A stretch of 64,000 nucleotides of DNA from Pseudomonadota bacterium. Lineage in GTDB: Bacteria; Pseudomonadota; Alphaproteobacteria; SHVP01. The translations under genes and the position numbers were made by a program. The notes under the pieces were generated by a model that was not told the origin of the DNA, searched no databases, and saw only the letters and a program-made list of their open reading frames with translations. The stretch is from positions 28,786-92,785 of the forward strand of contig JAQBYN010000011.1 in NCBI GenBank assembly GCA_027622715.1, written 5' to 3'. This document shows, in pieces, positions 43,376 to 52,563 of this stretch (its first letter is position 1; each line of letters starts with the position of its first letter).

Positions 43376-44422
43376 ATGAATGACACAATTCACCGCCGCT
43401 GGGTGCTGGCCGCCCATCCGCAAGGCGCGCCCAAAGCGAGCGATTTTCGTCTTGAAGAAGGGCCGATCCCAGTGCCCGGCCCGGGCGAGTTTCTGGTGCG
43501 CACGATTTTGATCGGGATCGAGCCGCGCTTGCGGTTGATGCTCAACCCGACGACCGAGACCAACAAGGCGATGCGCCCTGAGGGTGCCGCGTCTGGCCTG
43601 GGCAAGGTTATTCCGTCGTCGGTGCTGGGTGTGGTGATGGCGTCCAACGATCCGGATTTTACGCCCGGCGACCTGGTCGACGGTTTGTTGGGCTGGCAAT
43701 CCCATGCGGTCGTCGCGCGCGGCGGCTACAACCGCAAGAACAACCCGGCCGGTATCCGCACATGCGATTTGGACCTGGGGCCGCCCGCCGCGCATCTCAG
43801 CGTGCTGGGCACGCCCGGTCTCACGGCGATCCTCGCGCTCAAACACGAAGGCCGGCTGGGGCCGGGCGAAACCATGGTCGTGACCAGCGCCGCCGGCACA
43901 GTGGGGTCGGTCGCGGGTCAACTAGGCCGCCTCGCCGGCGCCCGTGTCGTCGGCATCACCGGGAGTGACGAAAAGGCACGCTATCTCGCCGATGAACTCG
44001 GTTTTGATGCCACGATTAATTACCGCACGGCCGGCGATCTCGCGGCTGCGGTGCGCGCCGCTTGTCCGAACGGCGTCGACTATCATTTCGACAATGTCGG
44101 CGGCGCGATGGCGGCAACGATCAACGCGCAATTCAATCCGGGCGCGCGCCACACGCGCTGCGGCATCGTCTCCAAGTACAATTTGTCGCACACGCAATGG
44201 CACCAGTCGGACGAGTTCGACGGCCAGTTCACTGTCCACGATCACGTTGCCGAATACACCGAGGCCAAGGCCGAGCTCGCGCGCTTGCTGAAGGCCGGCG
44301 ACATCAAATGCGTCGAACGCATTTTCGACGGGATCGAGTCGGCACCGGCGGCCTTCGTCGGACTGATGCAGGGCGAGAACATCGGCAAATGGCTGGTGCG
44401 TGTTTCTGAGGATCCCCAGTGA
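43376..44422 (+). CDS. NADP-dependent MDR oxidoreductase (CurA/PTGR/leukotriene B4 dehydrogenase-like)
   Basis: 348 residues. Zinc-free MDR protein of the alkenal/one oxidoreductase branch: ILIGIEPRLRLMLN, GLLGWQSHAVV, LGTPGLTAILAL, the cofactor loop TSAAGTVGSVAGQLGR, and DYHFDNVGGAM. It reduces the C=C bond of alpha,beta-unsaturated carbonyls. First of four plus-strand genes packed to 49013; it overlaps the peptidase start by 4 bases. Confidence 0.88.
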   Translation: MNDTIHRRWVLAAHPQGAPKASDFRLEEGPIPVPGPGEFLVRTILIGIEPRLRLMLNPTTETNKAMRPEGAASGLGKVIPSSVLGVVMASNDPDFTPGDLVDGLLGWQSHAVVARGGYNRKNNPAGIRTCDLDLGPPAAHLSVLGTPGLTAILALKHEGRLGPGETMVVTSAAGTVGSVAGQLGRLAGARVVGITGSDEKARYLADELGFDATINYRTAGDLAAAVRAACPNGVDYHFDNVGGAMAATINAQFNPGARHTRCGIVSKYNLSHTQWHQSDEFDGQFTVHDHVAEYTEAKAELARLLKAGDIKCVERIFDGIESAPAAFVGLMQGENIGKWLVRVSEDPQ

Positions 44423-46491
44423 ACATAGCCGACACGCCAACGCCGCCCATTGCGGCGCGCAAAGATTCCGGCACCGACGATCCCTACGCTTGGCTACGCG
44501 CCGACAACTGGCAGGACGTGATCCGCGATCCGGCCGTGCTCGACCCTGAGATACGGGCCTATCTCGTGGCCGAGAACGCCTACACCGAGCGCGCGTTGGC
44601 GCCCGTGCGCGACCTGGCATCGGCCTTGGTGGGTGAAATGCGGGCGCGGATCAAAGAGGACGATGCCAGCGTTCCGGTGCCGGTCGACGACTTCCGCTAT
44701 TTCGTTCGTTACGAGCAGGGCGGCCAACATCCGCTCTATTGCCGGACCAAGGGCGACGACGGGCCTGAGGAAATTTTGCTCGACGCCGACGACGAATCGG
44801 CGGGCGAGGCGTTCTACCGGGTCGCCACGTGGGTCATCAGCGCCGATCACAAGCGCTACGCCTATACGGTCGATCTGGCGGGTGGCGAGGATTACCGTCT
44901 GCGCGTGCGCAGCAGCGCGACCGGGGCACTGATTGAAGACACGCTCAACGGGCTGAGCGGCGATTTAATGATCGCCAATGACAGCGAAACGATTTTCTAC
45001 GTGCGCCGTGACGACAACCACCGCCCGCGGTGGGTCTACCGCCACCGCATCGGCGATGACGGCCAGAACGACGTGATGGTCTATGAGGAACCCGACAAGG
45101 GCTTCTATGTCTCGCTGGGGCGCACCGAAAGCCGCAAGTACATCACCATCGACTGCGCCGCCCACGACGATACCGCCGAAGTGCGCTTGATCGACGCCGA
45201 TGCGCCACACCAGCCGCCGGTGTTGGTGGCGCCGCGTGACACCGGCGTCAGTTACAGCGTCTATCACCGGGTGGATGAACTCGTCATCGTCACCAACGCC
45301 GACGGTGCCGAGGACTTCAAGATCGTGACCTGTCCGGTGGCGACCCCGACGCGCGCCCATTGGCGCGATCTAGTGCCGCACAAACCGGGCCGACTGATCC
45401 TCGGCCTCAATGTATTTGCCGACTACATCGTGCGGCTTGAACGGGTCGATGCGTTGCCTCGCCTCGTCGTGCGCACCGTTGCGGACGGCGCGGAAAGTGC
45501 CATTGCCTTTGACGAGCCGGCGTACGATCTCAGCCAATCGCATGAAATGCCGCACGGCGGATCCGTCTTACGGTTCAGCTATTCGTCGATGACGACGCCG
45601 CAGACGGTTTACGACTACGACCTCGCCACCGGCGCGCGCACTTTGCGCAAACGCCAAGAGGTGCCCAGCGGGCACGATGCGGCCGACTACGTGACCGAAC
45701 GCTTGATGGCGCAAACCGAAGACGGCGAACAGGTGCCGATTTCACTGCTCTACAAGAAAGGCACACCGCGCGACGGCAGCGCGCCGCTACTGCTCTACGG
45801 GTACGGGTCTTACGGCATCAGTATGCCGGCCAGCTTCCAGTCCAACCGCCTCAGTCTGATGGACCGCGGTTTCGTTTATGCCATCGCCCATATTCGCGGC
45901 GGCATGGAAAAGGGTTACGGCTGGTACCGCTCGGGCAAGCTGCACAATAAGAAGAATACCTTCGCCGATTTCATCGCCAGCGCGGAACATCTGATTGCGC
46001 AGGGCTATACGTCAAAGGGCAAGATCGCGGCGCACGGCGGTAGCGCCGGCGGGCTGTTGATGGGGGCGGTGGTCAACATGCGGCCCGATCTGTTCGGCGC
46101 CGTGGTTGCCGACGTGCCGTTTGTCGATGTGCTGGCCACCATCTTGGATGACTCGCTGCCGCTGACCCCGCCGGAATGGGTCGAGTGGGGCAATCCCATC
46201 GAGGACGCCGAGGCGCGCGCCTACATCGCGTCCTACTCGCCTTACGACAACGTTACGGCGCAGGCCTACCCCGCGATGCTGGTGACGGGCGGTGTGTCCG
46301 ACCCGCGCGTTACCTACTGGGAGCCGGCCAAGTGGGTCGCGAAGTTGCGCGCGACCAAGACCGACACCAACGCGCTTTTGCTCAATATCAATATGGACAC
46401 CGGCCACGGCGGCAAAGCCGGCCGCTTCGCCCGCCTCGACGAAATCGGTCGCATGTACGCGTTTATTCTTTGGGCGCTGGGGCGGGCCTAG
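44419..46491 (+). CDS. ptrB: Oligopeptidase B (S9A serine peptidase)
   Basis: 690 residues from a GTG that overlaps the previous stop. The N-terminal beta-propeller begins after DDPYAWLRADNWQDV, the typical opening of oligopeptidase B. The C-terminal alpha/beta hydrolase has the triad Ser542 (GGSAGG), Asp628 (VSDPRV) and His663 (TGHGGKAG). Further landmarks are YGSYGISMPASF and AHIRGGMEKGYGWY. It trims short peptides after Arg/Lys in the cytoplasm. Being placed between redox enzymes is unusual. Confidence 0.93.
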   Translation: MNIADTPTPPIAARKDSGTDDPYAWLRADNWQDVIRDPAVLDPEIRAYLVAENAYTERALAPVRDLASALVGEMRARIKEDDASVPVPVDDFRYFVRYEQGGQHPLYCRTKGDDGPEEILLDADDESAGEAFYRVATWVISADHKRYAYTVDLAGGEDYRLRVRSSATGALIEDTLNGLSGDLMIANDSETIFYVRRDDNHRPRWVYRHRIGDDGQNDVMVYEEPDKGFYVSLGRTESRKYITIDCAAHDDTAEVRLIDADAPHQPPVLVAPRDTGVSYSVYHRVDELVIVTNADGAEDFKIVTCPVATPTRAHWRDLVPHKPGRLILGLNVFADYIVRLERVDALPRLVVRTVADGAESAIAFDEPAYDLSQSHEMPHGGSVLRFSYSSMTTPQTVYDYDLATGARTLRKRQEVPSGHDAADYVTERLMAQTEDGEQVPISLLYKKGTPRDGSAPLLLYGYGSYGISMPASFQSNRLSLMDRGFVYAIAHIRGGMEKGYGWYRSGKLHNKKNTFADFIASAEHLIAQGYTSKGKIAAHGGSAGGLLMGAVVNMRPDLFGAVVADVPFVDVLATILDDSLPLTPPEWVEWGNPIEDAEARAYIASYSPYDNVTAQAYPAMLVTGGVSDPRVTYWEPAKWVAKLRATKTDTNALLLNINMDTGHGGKAGRFARLDEIGRMYAFILWALGRA

Positions 46492-46492
46492 C

Positions 46493-47659
46493 GTGCGAGA
46501 TGAAGGGAATGGCGCCATCATCATTGGCGCGGGCCTTGGCGGCCTTGTCGCCGCGCTCGCGCTACAGCGCGGCGGTGTGCCGGTCCGGGTGTTCGAGAAA
46601 GCAGGCGAACTCGGCGAGGTCGGCGCCGGTATTTCGCTGGCACCCAACGCGACACGCGCACTGATTGCCCTCGGGCTCGGTCCAGAACTCAAGAAGATCG
46701 CCAACAGCCCCAAAGGGATGGGCCGTAAGGACTACGCCACCGGCGTTCTGCGCGCCCTCGACGATTCCACGGGCTACCAAAAGAAATACGGCGCACCCTA
46801 CTACCAGCTCCACCGCGCGGATCTGCACGCGCTCCTCGTCGACGCCGTGCGCGGCCACGACCGGGACGCGATCGCGCTCGATCACGATTTCGTCTCGTAT
46901 GCCGCCGACGATGACGGGGTCGCCGCGCACTTCGTGGGCGGCGCCGTCGCGCGTGGGGCGCTGCTGATCGGGTGTGATGGCCTCAAATCCGTACTGCGCG
47001 GTTTGATGTGGGGCGTGGATCAGCCGCGTTACCTGGGCTACGTCGCCTACCGCGGCCTGACGCCCACCGCCAGCCTGCCGCCGGGGTACGTCACCCCCGA
47101 CGCGGCGAGCTGCCATGGACCGGGTACCCACTTCACCCGGTATCTGATTCGCGGCGGCGAAACCGTGAACTATGTCGGTTTCGCCAGGCGCGACGACTGG
47201 GTGGACGATGGTTGGTCAGTCCCGGCAACCGTGGACGAAGTGTTGGAAAGTTTCGCTGGCTGGAACGACGAGCTTCGCCTCATTGTCAACAACACCGAAG
47301 CCGGCCGCTGCCACAAATGGGGCATGTTCGGGCGCAAGCCGATGCCGCACTGGACGCAGGGCCGCGCCACATTGCTGGGCGACGCCGCCCACCCGATGCT
47401 GCCTTTCCTGGGCCAGGGCGTCTCGATGGCGATCGAGGACGGCATCGTTCTCGCCCGGGCGATCGCCAAACATGGCATCACGCCAGCGGCGCTCGTCAGT
47501 TACGAGACCGCGCGCCGTCCGCGCGCCAACGATATCGTGGAGCGGTCCGCCGCGCGGGGTGAACAGGTCCACCGTCCGTCCGACAGCACCGACGAAATGA
47601 GCGTGGGTTTGCCGCCCGACATCTTCAGCTATGACGCCGTCAACGTGCCGCTATCGTGA
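46493..47659 (+). CDS. FAD-dependent aromatic-ring monooxygenase (salicylate hydroxylase-like)
   Basis: 388 residues from a GTG 2 bases after the peptidase stop; the long upstream frame is a shadow. The FAD fold opens IIIGAGLGGLVAALALQRGG, and the second FAD motif is LLGDAAHPMLPFLGQGVSMAIED. The DG motif that spans FAD and NAD(P)H is LLIGCDGLKSVLR. This is the group A flavoprotein hydroxylase pattern for aromatic acids such as salicylate or 3-hydroxybenzoate. Part of the 43376-49013 run. Confidence 0.88.
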   Translation: MRDEGNGAIIIGAGLGGLVAALALQRGGVPVRVFEKAGELGEVGAGISLAPNATRALIALGLGPELKKIANSPKGMGRKDYATGVLRALDDSTGYQKKYGAPYYQLHRADLHALLVDAVRGHDRDAIALDHDFVSYAADDDGVAAHFVGGAVARGALLIGCDGLKSVLRGLMWGVDQPRYLGYVAYRGLTPTASLPPGYVTPDAASCHGPGTHFTRYLIRGGETVNYVGFARRDDWVDDGWSVPATVDEVLESFAGWNDELRLIVNNTEAGRCHKWGMFGRKPMPHWTQGRATLLGDAAHPMLPFLGQGVSMAIEDGIVLARAIAKHGITPAALVSYETARRPRANDIVERSAARGEQVHRPSDSTDEMSVGLPPDIFSYDAVNVPLS

Positions 47660-47681
47660 TGGGGGTGAAGGTGTCGTTCGC

Positions 47682-49013
47682 GTGAGTGTGACTCGCACGC
47701 TGGCCGATGAAATTGCCGGGACGCGCTATGCGGACGTGCCGGCGGCGGCGATGGTGCGCATCGAGCGGCTTTTGATCGACCATATCGGCGTCGCCGTGAT
47801 GGGCCAACGCCTGACCGGCGCGGCGATGGCCGCGGCGGCAAAAGCGGCGGACGGCGCGCCTGACGCGGTCATCCTCGGCGACGGCGCGCGCGTCTCCGCC
47901 GAAAGCGCTGCGGCGATCAACGCCCAAGTGTGCCGCAACACCGATTTCGAAGAAACCGGCCCCGGCCTTCATGCCGGCCCGGTGATCGCCCATACCGCGT
48001 TCGCGGTGGGACAGCAGGTGAGGGCAAGCGGGGCCGACGTGTTGGCGGCAATGGCGATCGGCTACGAACTCAACGCGCGGTTTTTTTACGCCCGGCGCGA
48101 CGGCGATATTCGTCATCTCAATGTCTGTGCCGCCGCTGTCGCGGCCAAGCTGTTGGGCCAGGATGCCGCGGCCATCGACCGCGGTCTTAGCTTGGCTTGG
48201 GAGTTTCCCTCTAACACGCTGTTCGTTGCCGCGAAGACGCTAAAGCGGGTCAGCCGTATGGGGCTCGGCAATTACTGGACCTGCCGCAACGGGATTCAAG
48301 CGGCGACGCTGGTGCAGCACGGCTTCGATCAAATTCCCGGCGAACTCGATCTGCTCGGCGATCTCTACGATCTGGGCCGGTTGACCGCATCGCCGCAGCC
48401 CTACGCCTACACTGCAAGTGAGCTCATGCTGAAACCCTGGCCGGCCAGCCGGTTGTGTCACGGCGTCATTCAAATGGTGCTGGGCATCATGGCGCGCGAA
48501 AATCTCACGGCTGACGACATCGAGGGGATCGATTGCGGCTTGGCCGACATCTACCTAGTGCCGCACCAGACTGATCCGGCGCCGGATGACTATTGGCAGG
48601 CGATATACAGCGTTGAATGGAATGTCGCGATGGCGATCCTCGGGTTGCCCCCTGGTCCGGCGTGGACCGCGCCGGAAGCGCTTGCCGACCCCGCCGCGCG
48701 GGCCCTAGCGGCGCGCATCACCGCCCACGAACTGCCCGAAGCCAGCACGGCGTTCCGCGCGCGCAACTGGCAAGTGTTGCCAAATACGGTGACGATGCGC
48801 GCGCGTGGCCAAACCTTCGATGATCGCATCGTCTACCGCGATGTGCTGGGCAGTCCGGGCAATCCGATGCCCGATGCATTCTTCGACGATAAATTCCTGC
48901 GGCTCGCCGGCATGGCGCTCGACCCGACCGGCGCCCGCGCGGCGTTGTCTGCATGCAAGACCGTCGCGACCTGCCTAGATGTCAACGACATCGCGGCACA
49001 TTTTGCGGTGTGA
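47682..49013 (+). CDS. MmgE/PrpD family protein
   Basis: 443 residues from the GTG at 47682, chosen because SVTRTLADEIAGTRYADVP is the family start; an ATG at 47631 would overlap the monooxygenase. Landmarks are LLIDHIGVAVMG, INAQVCRNTDFEETGPGLHAG and ELMLKPWPASRLCHGVIQM (landmark KPWPASRLCHG). The family includes 2-methylcitrate dehydratase and cis-aconitate decarboxylase, but members of this degenerate length often have unknown roles. Last gene of the run. Confidence 0.85.
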   Translation: MSVTRTLADEIAGTRYADVPAAAMVRIERLLIDHIGVAVMGQRLTGAAMAAAAKAADGAPDAVILGDGARVSAESAAAINAQVCRNTDFEETGPGLHAGPVIAHTAFAVGQQVRASGADVLAAMAIGYELNARFFYARRDGDIRHLNVCAAAVAAKLLGQDAAAIDRGLSLAWEFPSNTLFVAAKTLKRVSRMGLGNYWTCRNGIQAATLVQHGFDQIPGELDLLGDLYDLGRLTASPQPYAYTASELMLKPWPASRLCHGVIQMVLGIMARENLTADDIEGIDCGLADIYLVPHQTDPAPDDYWQAIYSVEWNVAMAILGLPPGPAWTAPEALADPAARALAARITAHELPEASTAFRARNWQVLPNTVTMRARGQTFDDRIVYRDVLGSPGNPMPDAFFDDKFLRLAGMALDPTGARAALSACKTVATCLDVNDIAAHFAV

Positions 49014-49028
49014 GTTGGCTTCGTTTCG

Positions 49029-49121
49029 TCGTTCGGGACGCACCGCTATCGCGATGCGCCTCACGATGAGCAAACAAATAACCTGCTCATCCTGAGGAGG
49101 GCCGCAGGCCCGTCCCGAAGG
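49029..49121. repeat. REP-like palindromic intergenic element
   Basis: The left half (TTCGGGACG at 49031, through CCTCACGATGAGC to 49070) is an imperfect inverted copy of the right half (GCTCATCCTGAGGAGG from 49084 to GTCCCGAAGG near 49120). The right half also contains a small GGGCCGCAGGCCC hairpin. The GCTCATCCTGAGGA core and its position in the gap between two convergent genes resemble the short palindromic repeats scattered in many alphaproteobacterial genomes. The two halves would fold into a long stem that may also stop transcription. Confidence 0.6.
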
Positions 49122-49227
49122 ACGCTCGGGCTCGGCGGACCAATGCAAGAAGTGAGGTTTTCTGCGGCAGTTGGCTTTGTTTGGGCGTTCGCTCCGGCTG
49201 TCGTCGATGCGCGCCTGCCCGCAGGGC

Positions 49228-50055
49228 TCAGCCCTCTTTGAGCCAGGCGGCGATAGTGCGGGCTTTGGCGGGCTGGGTGGTATCGCCGGGCGGTAGGTCG
49301 CGGAACACGCCGCTGGGGATAACTTTCGCGGTGGGGCGCATGTCGGGGTAGATCTTGCCGGTGGGTTCGTGGAGCACCATGGTCGGCACCTTGAGCAACG
49401 GCAACCGGTCGTCGCGCGGCCAGCGCATCGCGGCGTTGTAGGGTTTGCCGAATGTGCGGACCGCTTTGAGGACGGCCACGGTTTCTTCGTGCAATTCCAT
49501 CGGGTCGGGCAGGCTCCACGGGTTGCGGTGTTCGGCGTCGCGCTGCCACCACGGATAAAACGACCAATGGTCTTTCATGACGTGGAAGGCCCAATTGATC
49601 TGGCTGCCGATCGCGTCGGGCGGCGGGCACGGGTCGCCGATCGAGCCGGTGCTGCGCGCCGGTCCCGGCACAGTGAGCTCGTCGAGGATTAGGTGCTTTA
49701 CGCGGTCGGGTTGGAGCAAGGCGAGTTCGGTGGCGATCATCGAGCCGGTGCGCACGCCGTAGAGATCGATGTCGTCCACGCCCAGCGCGTCGAGCACGCG
49801 GCTGAGCCCTTCGGCGAGATCGGCAATTTCCGGTTTCTCCGCGACCAGCGAACACGAATCGCCATTACCCAGAGTGTCTGGCGCAATCAACCGCTGGCTG
49901 CCGTCATCGAGGGTGGTCAGCAGCGGGATGAGAAAATTGCTCGCCACCGGTGACATATGCAGCGTGACCAAGGGGCGCCCGCCGATGGGCTCCATGGTGC
50001 GCAGGTAATGCGCTTGGCCTTCTTTGATTCGCACAAAGGCGCGTTCGATGGTCAT
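49228..50055 (-). CDS. Alpha/beta-hydrolase of the HxSP/GxHTG-type subfamily (Arg at the nucleophile position)
   Basis: 275 residues from the ATG at 50055. Strand 3 has LVTLHMSPVASNF where most hydrolases have HGxP, and the nucleophile elbow reads YGVRTGS, placing Arg102 where Ser, Asp or Cys is expected. Strand-helix order and the APDTLGNGDS and DLAEGLSRVLDALGVDDIDL segments are clearly of the fold. Its relatives are the fused gene at 57776 and the partial gene at 63783. With no nucleophile it may be a lyase, a cofactor-free enzyme or inactive. It lies 14 bases after a methyltransferase. Confidence 0.75.
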   Translation of the reverse strand: MTIERAFVRIKEGQAHYLRTMEPIGGRPLVTLHMSPVASNFLIPLLTTLDDGSQRLIAPDTLGNGDSCSLVAEKPEIADLAEGLSRVLDALGVDDIDLYGVRTGSMIATELALLQPDRVKHLILDELTVPGPARSTGSIGDPCPPPDAIGSQINWAFHVMKDHWSFYPWWQRDAEHRNPWSLPDPMELHEETVAVLKAVRTFGKPYNAAMRWPRDDRLPLLKVPTMVLHEPTGKIYPDMRPTAKVIPSGVFRDLPPGDTTQPAKARTIAAWLKEG

Positions 50056-50069
50056 GATCGGTCCTTGGG

Positions 50070-50972
50070 TCAGCCCTTGGTTGCGACGACGGTGATGCCG
50101 CTGCCGTCTTCGTGCAGGCGGTCGACCGAGAGGCCCGACGCGACGCACATCGCCCGCACTTCTTCGACGGTCATACGGTGGCAATTGAGCGGCATGAACC
50201 AGTCGAAGTTGATGTGGTTCATTTCTTGGGGGTCCATGTCGGGGCGGTAAAAGCACTTGAAGATGTAATAGTAGAACAGGCGCTGGAGATCGATCTCGCC
50301 TTTCTTGACGCCGATGACATCGATGTCTTCAGGCAAATCGAGCGTGACTTTGAGGTCGCCCAATTGTTTGCCGAGCCGGGTTAGCGGCATCAGTTTTTCC
50401 CACGCATCGTCCGGGTCGAGATGCGAGATTTGCGCACGGATGTGATCGTCGGTGAATTCGCGGATCGGCGCTTTCTTGCGGTAGACGTAAAACAACGCGG
50501 TGCCGCCGCGCTTCAAGATGCGCACCAGGCTGCGCAACGAGGTCGCCGGATCGTCGGTGTGGTGCAACACGCCCTCGCTGAAGACGATGTCGACGCAGGC
50601 GTCGGGCATCGGCAATGTGGCGAGGTCGGCCTGGACGAAGGCAGCATCGACGCCGTGTTCCACTGCGCGTTCCTTGCCGACCGCGACGGCCGAGGAGACG
50701 TCGACGCCGACATAGCGCTGCGCGCCGGTGAGGTGACGATCGAACAGCAAGAACGCGGAAAAGCCGCTACCACAGCCGGCGTCGAGAAACACTTTGCTGC
50801 CGTCGCCGAACAGGGCGTCGATGCGGGCCTCGTCGCCGTCGAAGTATTTTTCCAGGTACCAGCGGCGGGTATCGGCGGTCATCGACTCGCCGGTGTCGTA
50901 GGTCTCGCGCCGCCCCCACTTGTAGCCGAAGATATTGGAGGTTTGGGCTTGGGTGTCGCTAAGCTGATTCAT
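50070..50972 (-). CDS. Class I SAM-dependent methyltransferase
   Basis: 300 residues. An N-terminal segment (IFGYKWGRRETYDTGE) precedes motif I FLDAGCGSGFSAFLL (about 62-76), YVGVDVSSAVAVGKE, FVQADLATLPMPDACVDIVFSEGVLHH (landmark ADLATLPMPDA) and ILKRGGTALFYVYRKK. This fits small-molecule or lipid methyltransferases with an inserted helical cap before the last strand. The GYKWG opening resembles methyltransferases of sugar or secondary-metabolite clusters. It does not belong to the three-paralog family. It is read ahead of the alpha/beta-hydrolase. Confidence 0.82.
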   Translation of the reverse strand: MNQLSDTQAQTSNIFGYKWGRRETYDTGESMTADTRRWYLEKYFDGDEARIDALFGDGSKVFLDAGCGSGFSAFLLFDRHLTGAQRYVGVDVSSAVAVGKERAVEHGVDAAFVQADLATLPMPDACVDIVFSEGVLHHTDDPATSLRSLVRILKRGGTALFYVYRKKAPIREFTDDHIRAQISHLDPDDAWEKLMPLTRLGKQLGDLKVTLDLPEDIDVIGVKKGEIDLQRLFYYYIFKCFYRPDMDPQEMNHINFDWFMPLNCHRMTVEEVRAMCVASGLSVDRLHEDGSGITVVATKG

Positions 50973-51104
50973 GCTTCCTCTGCGGCTGGCGTGCCGCCGG
51001 TCGGGGGCGTGGCGGGGTCACTCTAGCGCCATTCGACGGCGCGCGCTTGCGTCGCGCAGGGTGGGCCGCGATAAAGGGTCGCCGCGAAATAAGGGGAGAG
51101 CGTC

Positions 51105-52532
51105 GTGAGCGAGACATGGGATTTGATCGTGGTTGGCGCCGGGACAACCGGGATGCCGGCGGCCATCTTCGCCGCCCAGCGCGGCGTCAAGGTGCTGGTG
51201 CTGGAAAGTGCTGCCGAGGTCGGTGGCACGCTGCATGTCGCGATGGGGCAAATCAGCGCGGCGGGTACGCGCATTCAGGCGGCCAAGGGCATCGATGACT
51301 CGCCCGACCGCCACTTTGACGACATCGTCGATATTACCGATGGGCTGACCAACCAACCGTTCGCCCGCCTCGCCGCCGATCATTCGGCCGATACGTTGCA
51401 TTGGCTGCTCGATCTTGGCTGGGAACCGTTGGCCGAGCACCCGGTCAAACTTGGCCACCGGCCCTATTCGGTGGCGCGGACCTATTGGGGCCCAGAGTTC
51501 GGGGTGTCGATTCTTAAGGCGATCCGCCCGGTCTTTCTGGCGGCCGTCGAGCGCAGTGAGATTGCGCTGCGCACAGAGTCAGACGTTGTCGATTTGGCGA
51601 GCGATGCGCAGGGCCGGGTTACCGGGGTGGTGGCGCGCGGTGCCGACGGCGAGGTTCAGACCTATGCGGGGCGCAAGGTGCTGCTCGCGACCGGCGGGTT
51701 CGGCGCGGGCCGCGATTTTTTCAAAGAGGTGACAGGCTACCCGTTGTTTACCTGGGCGTGGCCCGACTGCAAGGGCGGCGGGGCGCAGCTGGCGATCAAG
51801 GCCGGCGCGGAAATGTGGCACCGGGAGCATTTCATTCCGCGCTGGGCCGGGATCGCGACGCCGGAGTCGGGCGATCGGGTCGAGCGGCTCACCGACACGA
51901 CCAGCCGGCGTCCGGCATGGGAGATTTACGTGACGGGTCAGGGCAGCCGATTTGTGGCCGAAGATGTCGCTGAACCGTTGGCGCGCGAGCAGGCATTGCT
52001 AAAGGTGCCCGATCTGACGTTCTGGGTGATTTACGACGACGCCATTTTGCGTGAAGCGCCACCGCTGTTCGACGCCGCGCCGCCGGAGAAGATCGCGCGC
52101 TGGTGGAACCATCATCCGTCCTTTGTCAAAGCCGATACGTTGGCTGAACTGGCCGCCGCGGCCAGTATCTATCCGGCCAATCTGACGGCCACGGTCGCCG
52201 CCTACAACGCGGCGGTCGACTCGGGGCACGACGCACTGGGGCGCAAGCACCTGCCGCGGCGGATCGAGAACGGTCCATTCTATGCGGTCAAACACCACGG
52301 CGCAGCGGCGACCACGATTCCCGGCATTTCGGTCAATGAACGGCTTGAGGTCGTGCGCGGCGATGGGTCGGTCATTGAGAATCTTTATGCGGCGGGTGAA
52401 ATTCTGGGCATGGGCCTGCACTCGGCCAACGCGTTCGTCGGTGGGTTGGGGTTGATGCCGGCGCTGACCTATGGGCGGCTGCTGGGCGAGCGCTGGTTAC
52501 AGTGGGACGCGGTGGCTGAGGCCGCCGACTAG
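51105..52532 (+). CDS. FAD-binding dehydrogenase (fumarate reductase/flavocytochrome c family)
   Basis: 475 residues from a GTG at 51105. The FAD fold opens LIVVGAGTTGMPAAIFAAQRG, followed by LVLESAAEVGGTLHVAMGQI (landmark ESAAEVGGT) and the LLATGGFGAG motif. The C-terminal LYAAGEILGMGLHSANAFVGGLGLMPALTYGRL (landmark AAGEILGMGLHSAN) has the family's final FAD contacts. No heme domain or signal is present. Likely a 2-enoate or 3-ketosteroid-like dehydrogenase or a fumarate-type reductase; the substrate is unknown. It is divergent from the methyltransferase gene. Confidence 0.85.
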   Translation: MSETWDLIVVGAGTTGMPAAIFAAQRGVKVLVLESAAEVGGTLHVAMGQISAAGTRIQAAKGIDDSPDRHFDDIVDITDGLTNQPFARLAADHSADTLHWLLDLGWEPLAEHPVKLGHRPYSVARTYWGPEFGVSILKAIRPVFLAAVERSEIALRTESDVVDLASDAQGRVTGVVARGADGEVQTYAGRKVLLATGGFGAGRDFFKEVTGYPLFTWAWPDCKGGGAQLAIKAGAEMWHREHFIPRWAGIATPESGDRVERLTDTTSRRPAWEIYVTGQGSRFVAEDVAEPLAREQALLKVPDLTFWVIYDDAILREAPPLFDAAPPEKIARWWNHHPSFVKADTLAELAAAASIYPANLTATVAAYNAAVDSGHDALGRKHLPRRIENGPFYAVKHHGAAATTIPGISVNERLEVVRGDGSVIENLYAAGEILGMGLHSANAFVGGLGLMPALTYGRLLGERWLQWDAVAEAAD

Positions 52533-52563
52533 GGCGTGCGGCCACAAACGAAAACGCGGCATC

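Noticed and set aside
49061..49855. Minus-strand open frame over the REP-like element and hydrolase
   Set aside because: It is Arg-rich with no family features and shadows the clear alpha/beta-hydrolase frame.
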